DNA from: Trametopsis cervina
Taxonomy: Eukaryota > Basidiomycota > Agaricomycetes > Polyporales > Irpicaceae
NCBI GenBank assembly: GCA_022385755.1
Contig: MU278356.1
Location: forward strand, 1 to 64,000
Direction: 5' to 3'
Length of the DNA: 64,000 nucleotides
Each line of letters begins with the position of its first letter. Position 1 is the first letter of the stretch. The notes beneath the pieces were generated by a model that worked only from the letters and a program-made list of their open reading frames with translations, searched no databases and was not told where the DNA came from. Positions 58,315 through 64,000 of the stretch are shown here, one piece after another. The translations under genes and the position numbers were made by a program.

Positions 58315-60703
58315 TTATAGTACGTCTGTTTCGTCCACACTTAATATCAGCTGTGTGAAGAATCTAAGCATCTCAATCCATCCCTCCGCGCGTACAGCTA
58401 GCGAATGAGTTAAGCGAGCGGCCTCATGGCAAGCAAAAGACGGGGAACTCACCTTCATTTACAGTGTGGGCACCATTATAGCTGTCCTGGCGGCTCAAAT
58501 GGCTATATCTGAATATGTGTTTCGTCAAAGCCCAGTAATGTTTGGTATCTATATCTCCAAATTAGTCACGGCAAACTAAACGTTATGCGCTTGCACACAC
58601 CAGTGTTGCCTAAGCGAAATCGATGGATTGTGTCAATCACAGAGCCGAGATAGATTGCCAGTGAGACGCACCTAACAGAATCGATGGTGCAACAATGACC
58701 TTCTTCCCTTCGTACGCGGCGCGCTTGGAGGTGGCGAAGACGTTCTGGATAACACCCGAGAGCAGCTCGTACGGTGCACTGCCGGTAGTAGGTGTAATCG
58801 GTGCTGGCTCCAAAGCGTTCTTAAACACGTCAGACAACGTCAGCTTAGCTACAGACGAGGGGTCCCCAATGATCTTGCCGAACGCGTCCACTGTGAGGTT
58901 GTACTTTGCCGCCACGGGACTCAGCACGTCGAGTACGCGAGCTTCAAGTGCCCCTACGGAGCTACAGATACGCTGTTATGCGTCATAATGTACATACTTT
59001 GGGGATCGGCATACCTAAAGCCTGCGATTCTGTGGTTCACGATGACATACGCGTTCTCGGGGAGAGCGTTCACCTTTACACCGCCGCGAATGACATCCGC
59101 AGCCTGTGTCGTGGCCGTAGTCGCTAGGAACGTCGGTTGTGTACGGAGCAGCTCGTCCAGTAGCTTTTTAAGAGCCTTGTCGCTGTGCTGCGACTTCTTC
59201 ACCAGCTTCGCAAGCGATGTCGGGAAGTCCGGACTGTGTGCAGCCAGACATTCCAGTTGGGCGTATGCGGTATCTGTGCGATGCAGCTCGGGCACGTGCG
59301 GGTGTGCTTCGAGCTGCGCGATGAGGGAAGACAGGATGCCGATGCTCGTGTGCGGAGGGGGGACGCTTGAGTGTCCTCCTGGTGTGGAAACTTCTATCCG
59401 CATGTTGTAGCTACCCTTCTCGGCAACTGCGGGAGAGGCGACAATCGCGTTCTCGCCGATTGTTTGACCCCCTGGTGACCGGTTTAGAATATGCACGCGA
59501 CGCCACCCACATCACGTACCTCCTTCATCGACCAACAGTGCGAATCCATCCTCGCCGTAGGTTTCACGTAAGTATTCAGCAATGAAGCTGGCACCCTGTG
59601 TTACCGCGTCAGAGATAGTACTGACGCAAGCGATACAAACGTACAACGATGCCTCCGCGCTCTTCGTCGATACCAAATGCGAAGACCACAGTTCTCCGCG
59701 GCTTGAAACCTGATGCAAGAAGCGACTCCACAGACGCTCTGAATAAAGAAACTCAGTGCCTGAATGGCCTCTTATAATAAGAACCTACAAGGACGCAATG
59801 AGCCCTGACTTGTCATCGCAACTGCCGCGTCCCCACAACCATTCACCTAACATCTGATCAATTCCTACAACCTTGAAAGACGCAAAGCTCTCACCATCGT
59901 ACAACCCCGAATACGGTGGATGTTCCCACGTGTCGACAGTGGTTGGTTCGACCGGCACAACATCTACAAAGTGGTCAGGCCCACGGGTTCGCAGGCGGAG
60001 GGATGTTCGGACCTTGGTGTGCCGTCAGAAGGAACGGCTTCAACGAGTCGTCGCTTCCTTGCCAATGATATACCAATGCGTAGGTGTTAACTTCAGTCTT
60101 CTTCAGGGATGCGTGACTGTGCAGGTATGAGTCGAGTACAGGTTCAGACCTTATCAGAGTACATACACGCGGGGGAATTTGGCAAGCAGGTACTTGTGGA
60201 ACTGTCCGAATACTTCCCAGTGTGGATCTTCGCCGGGTGGCTTCAGGTCATCGAACATCTCCGTCCTGTAAGTTGTCAGCACTTCAGCGGGCATATGCTA
60301 ACTGGAGCATCACTCACGGGATTTGTACTGCGCCTGACAGAGCATCGTACGCACCCTTCCTGAAATTCTCCGTTTCATACGTGCTCTCCAACGACTTGAG
60401 CAGGTCCGCATGCACCGATGGTGCGTGCGGCTCGACCTGTGGACATGTCTTCGCATCGAAGCTCCCGACATCGCCACGGTAGTCTGCAAAGCGATCCACA
60501 GCCCCTGAGACGTACACACTAGCAACAATGGCCGTCAGCGCGACCACGAGCACGCGTCGTAGTGTGAGGGATAGTCGTGGGACCCGTTCATGGCGTTTGA
60601 TGCCATACTCGACGTCTTGCTTCTCCGAGTAGATAGGCTTGGGAGGTTGAGCACCGCTCTCTGCACGTAACAGCCTTACAACTTTCCAGTCGGATGCACG
60701 CAT
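58315..60703 (-). CDS. CPS1: vacuolar-type carboxypeptidase S (M20 metallopeptidase)
   Basis: Twelve exons (60703-60318, 60265-60167, 60116-60013, 59963-59895, 59846-59789, 59738-59645, 59595-59520, 59471-59015, 58961-58672, 58609-58601, 58548-58453, 58397-58315), 606 aa in phase. A membrane anchor near residues 50-70 (RRVLVVALTAIVASVYVSG) fits a type II vacuolar protein. Metal-site motifs of M20: LLTAHQDVVPVE (HxD), GEWLWGRGSCDDKSG (bridging Asp), FGIDEERGG (Glu pair), LLVDEGG and GNTDTKHYWALT. The dimerisation region contains GSYNMRIEVSTPGGHSSVP. The enzyme releases C-terminal residues from Gly-Xaa peptides for nitrogen supply. Exon 10 is a 9-nt microexon. The start at 60703 is the best ATG, but one at 60802 is also in frame. 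Confidence 0.93.
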
Positions 60704-62607
60704 AGCTGCAAGACGCGTCGCAAGAAGAATCAAGGCGTACCGTGGGGGACCGCAGACCAACTTATAATCATAGATACGCAACTCAGACGAGGAGTCACGC
60801 AAGATAACAGTTCGGCCGGCAATTGGACCTTCATTTTACCCGGAGTGTGTTGGATGGGAGGCATGTGTGCTCTGCTGACATTCATGATGGTGATACCTGG
60901 GAGATTAAGAGTGAGTATTGTAAGGATGCTAGGTGAACATCATGGTTGCTGGACGAGATCTACTGAAGGAACGATTGTAAAGAATTAAATCTCCGAAATA
61001 AGAGATTAGTGCAACACGTCACGAACGCGTGACCATTCGCGTGACTGCTCGTGTTGTACTGTAACTGAAGCGAACTGGGCGGACAGGTGTCCTGCTTCAG
61101 CTCTGGCGGGTAGAAAATGGTTAGTATCATCCAGGACCATACCATCTACCGTATGGTTTTAATTGCGCCTGCTCACAACCATCCGCGAACTGATGCGCTC
61201 ATTGAATCAAAACCCTCCGCTGCTTGGACTTACACAGCTCCGGAGGGCTACAGACACCGTTTCGTGGTCCATGAGCAGTTTCAGGCTGCAGTGCGTTACA
61301 TCATACTTCCATTTATACCGTGAATCGACCGTGATGCATCTGCTTCCCATCTCGCACATTCCGTCCTGATAGGCATTGATTATGAGCATGATCCTCGAGT
61401 CTGTTGATGTCGTCAATCCTATGCTAATCAGCGGAGGACAGTATCAGCACTGCTCGGGGATAAGCTCGTCTTTTGATCCGGGCCCCCAGTTCCGTACTGA
61501 CCTACGGTACAGAACTTCCAGGGTTCAGTGTCTTTATTATATCTGATCTGACCATGCTCTACGTAGTGCGTATACCGCTAAGTGGATACAGATGGCCAAG
61601 CACATAAGTTCGGGGATTTGTATCCCCAAAATAATAATAGTCGCCCTCGATGTTCCTCCGGTGTGAAATCTCGGAAGAGGCCTGAGAGACGGAGGCCTTT
61701 GTAGCAGAGAAACCGTGCGATAGATGCCCGTTGTTAGGCCTGTCCACGGTTACCGGGCGTGCCAGTGGGTGCGTGATGTCGGTGAGATGTTTCAATCTAA
61801 TAATTCTTACACCTCCGGCCTGGAAGTGCAGGCCGGGGGCCGTAGTAAAGTTCCAGCAAGTTGTGAGCGGTTGGGCTCAAAATATGGAAAGTGCAGTGGA
61901 ATACGGTACCCCTTGAACGGAATTCGGACGTAATTAAGTCGTCAGGTCTAGTCAGGGGTAGACGATAAGTAACCAATTGAAACAGACTAGCAAGTGCTGT
62001 AACGCACAGCTGCAACAGAATAGCCTCCCGATTGATATCGTGAGCACTACTACGTAATGAGCAAACCCGCAAATGAAACCACGTGCCCCCCAGACATTTG
62101 CCAGCGTCGACTATTCTGCCGTAACTCAGGTTTTCACGTCGTCCGACAACTCCACTCCTTTTCGTTCAAGTAACATTCGTCGCTCTTTGACTTGGCTTGC
62201 TGTTTTCTTTGCTCGTTACTAACGCCGACGCCACCACATTCACGTACAGATCCCTTCGCCGCCAGGTCGCGCTGACTGTGTCTGTCCACGAACAACTTCT
62301 GCGTCACTCAAGGCCGACCTGCCCTTACTCGCGAGGCTCAACGTCTAGACCTCGAAACGTTGTCGAGCGGGGAACACACTGATTTCCATCACCATTCCGT
62401 ATAATCCGGTAGTCACTTTCTAGTTCTGCGGACTATGTAAGTATGGATATTATTTTATGCTTCACACTGCTTACTCCTATCACTCTCAGGCTCTGCTAGA
62501 GCCAGCTGCACATCGAAAACGTCGTCGAGCTTTCGTGATACATATCCTGATTTTGTGAGTACACGCTCTATACTTAGCATATATGCAATTAATTTGTTGC
62601 TTAGACT
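60704..62607. promoter_or_regulatory. intergenic plus probable spliced 5' UTR of the next gene
   Basis: About 1.9 kb between divergent genes. Near its right end, two intron-like units lie before the ATG at 62608: 62438 (GTAAGTAT) to about 62490 (CTCTCAG), and about 62555 (GTGAGTAC) to 62604 (TTGCTTAG). This suggests a leader of at least three exons. ORFs at 61117-61370 and 61559-61930 have no recognisable content. Confidence 0.45.
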
Positions 62608-64000
62608 ATGTCGTCGCCAATATCCAGGGGCCTCGGTTTCGGTCGCTCACACACTAAAGCTACAGAACAGTCGCAAGGCACCAGGAAGCGATCCAATACA
62701 CGAACTGCTTCCCAGCCGCCTCCTTTGCAACTTCACCCGCCCGCATCCCAGCCGGTAAGGTCAGCTAGTTCCAATCACGAATCTCGTAGCAGAAGCAGAG
62801 TATCACCATCTAGCTCTGCGTCACCAAACGTCTCATCCGCTTCGCCCGCCTCCCGCTCCATGAAATATGGCACACAGGATAAACACTCGCCGCTGACGCT
62901 TTCCCCCGAAGCGCTTTCCTCTTTCAGTGGTGACATCACGAGCAGCTCATTGCCTGCGACCCTTTCTGCATTGGCTGCTGACGAAGACATGGATCTTGTC
63001 TATCCCCCAGCTGTCCCATATTCTCGCCAACCACCTTCGCCGCGCAAGGTGTCCTGTACCCCCTTTCCCCAAACCTCCTCGTCATCGCTCTCTTCCCGGC
63101 TGTCTAGTGCGAATCTTCGTGTACATACTGCGCATTCTACATCTAGATCCGCTCCTATATCAAGAAAACCATCAGCAGCAAGTATTGACCGTGATGCTGG
63201 GCTACATCTCGATATGAAGAGGCTACTCAGCAAGCCTGCGCAGCCCAGTCACTCGGGGTCGTCCATCTTATCTATGCCCTCCGACCCCGAACCCTCCAGT
63301 GCAGCCTCTAACAGTCCTCGCCATCCACGCTCTTTCTCTCAGCAAGTGCAGCAAACGCGGCGTTATCCTGATATTTCACCTTCGAGACGCCCCAGCGAGC
63401 CTTCGGCGCTTCAAGGCATGTCCTCATCACAGCAGTCTCAGACTCGGACGCTTAGGCCGTCCCCGTCGAGGATATCGTTACAGTCAGCAGAGAAGGAGGC
63501 GGGGGGCTCAAGCCACAAGGCCCGTAGTGTGCTGAGGCGGAAGACCAGTGCGCGTTCCAACCCTCCAACACCTACGGCAGCCACCTTCAAAGCGGCGGCA
63601 GTCGAGTCTCCTGCCTCTTTATCGTCGTCGAGAACCACCAAGCGTTCAGATGCAGGCCGTTCACGCTCCGCAGCTCCACGACGTGCTGCTAGTGCAACAG
63701 CTGCCACAGAAACTTCCTCTCTTGCCTACCTGAGGCAACCTCAGGAGCCTCCGCCACACTTGACGCCAGCTGGGGCTGTAGTGCACGCGTATAAGCAGCA
63801 AGAGCAGCGCCGGGAGCACCTCGCGGAGATGTCGGGCTCGAACGAACAGGTGAGGCCGCAGAAGACGACATTGCGGGATGGAGGCGTCGCGCCTGCCACT
63901 CGCTCGCAGCGCCAACAGGAAGAGGACGAAGAAGGCGGAGTGTATTACACGGTGCTTGGTAGCTCAGTAGGGAAGGTGGTCGCATTGGGCAGTGCTGAGG
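62608..64000 (+). CDS. Ser/Pro-rich protein, N-terminal part, runs off the window
   Basis: The frame from the ATG at 62608 stays open to the window end, 464 codons, without a stop. The ATG directly follows an intron-like acceptor. Composition is very rich in Ser, Pro, Arg, Thr and Ala, with basic patches (KARSVLRRKTSARSNPPTP, RSRSAAPRR) that look like phosphorylation targets. The region is probably disordered. Only near the end does it become ordered-looking: LAYLRQPQEPPPHLTP, AYKQQEQRREHLAEM, and GGVYYTVLGSSVGKVVALG at the window edge. The last motif suggests a folded, possibly catalytic or scaffold, domain begins beyond the window. I cannot name the protein. A long disordered N-terminus is common in fungal signalling and polarity proteins. 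Confidence 0.7.
   Translation, partial: MSSPISRGLGFGRSHTKATEQSQGTRKRSNTRTASQPPPLQLHPPASQPVRSASSNHESRSRSRVSPSSSASPNVSSASPASRSMKYGTQDKHSPLTLSPEALSSFSGDITSSSLPATLSALAADEDMDLVYPPAVPYSRQPPSPRKVSCTPFPQTSSSSLSSRLSSANLRVHTAHSTSRSAPISRKPSAASIDRDAGLHLDMKRLLSKPAQPSHSGSSILSMPSDPEPSSAASNSPRHPRSFSQQVQQTRRYPDISPSRRPSEPSALQGMSSSQQSQTRTLRPSPSRISLQSAEKEAGGSSHKARSVLRRKTSARSNPPTPTAATFKAAAVESPASLSSSRTTKRSDAGRSRSAAPRRAASATAATETSSLAYLRQPQEPPPHLTPAGAVVHAYKQQEQRREHLAEMSGSNEQVRPQKTTLRDGGVAPATRSQRQQEEDEEGGVYYTVLGSSVGKVVALGSAE

Noticed and set aside
1..64000. Search for CRISPR arrays, operons, bacterial defence or phage modules
   Set aside because: The sequence is eukaryotic with spliced genes. No regularly spaced repeats or prokaryotic ribosome-binding patterns were seen.

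Overview
The window looks like nuclear DNA of a filamentous basidiomycete, most likely an Agaricomycete. Genes are split by many short introns (about 40-90 nt, mostly GT-AG, often with CTAAC/CTGAC-like branch sites). Base composition is near 50% GC. Several proteins belong to families I know mainly from Agaricomycetes: a seven-helix membrane protein, a sugar-binding-like single-span membrane protein, and zinc-ribbon and C2H2 proteins of that group. Gene models were built by hand from ORFs plus splice sites. A model was accepted when reading phase stayed consistent across every intron. No homology search could be run.

Left part (0-29 kb): a Myb/SANT-like protein on the minus strand; a nuclear protein with a recently duplicated GATA-type zinc finger; a single-span membrane protein; then two paralogous proteins (10731-12792 plus, 16262-16690 minus) that share a VxF...DDWDRSP...ELK...SLPR block and an intron at the same codon phase, with an orphan 186-aa gene between them. 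A zinc-ribbon-like protein (18183-18961) is followed by about 5.6 kb without a supported gene. Next come the complete 8-exon MKT1 gene (24563-27496) and a C2H2-like protein (28217-29052).

Middle (29-39.8 kb): a gene-poor stretch of over 10 kb. It holds a diverged tandem array (35.04-36.06 kb), a second array (37.02-37.73 kb), a short possible transposon-protein remnant (36.5 kb) and a 0.7-kb element with perfect 26-bp inverted termini flanked by TA (38038-38744), which I read as a non-autonomous Tc1/mariner-type MITE.

Right part (39.8-64 kb): dense and mostly housekeeping. CWC27 (spliceosomal cyclophilin, 12 exons) and UBC6 (ER tail-anchored E2) are divergent from a 205-bp shared promoter. 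Then follow thymidylate kinase (CDC8), a seven-helix membrane protein with a GC-AG intron, a secreted protein with a CBM19-like tail, a kinesin-14 (KAR3-like), and a minus-strand run of APN2, BUD20, a 176-aa conserved-looking protein, a 228-aa orphan with RPS repeats, and a CPS1-type carboxypeptidase with a 9-nt microexon. The window ends inside a long Ser/Pro-rich protein that starts at 62608.

The genes are not an operon or an obvious functional cluster. They cover splicing, DNA repair, nucleotide metabolism, ER-associated degradation, mitosis, ribosome biogenesis and post-transcriptional control. The most novel points are the paralogous DDWDRSP family, two orphan spliced genes (13623-14499 and 57138-58113) and the repeat/MITE-rich gap.
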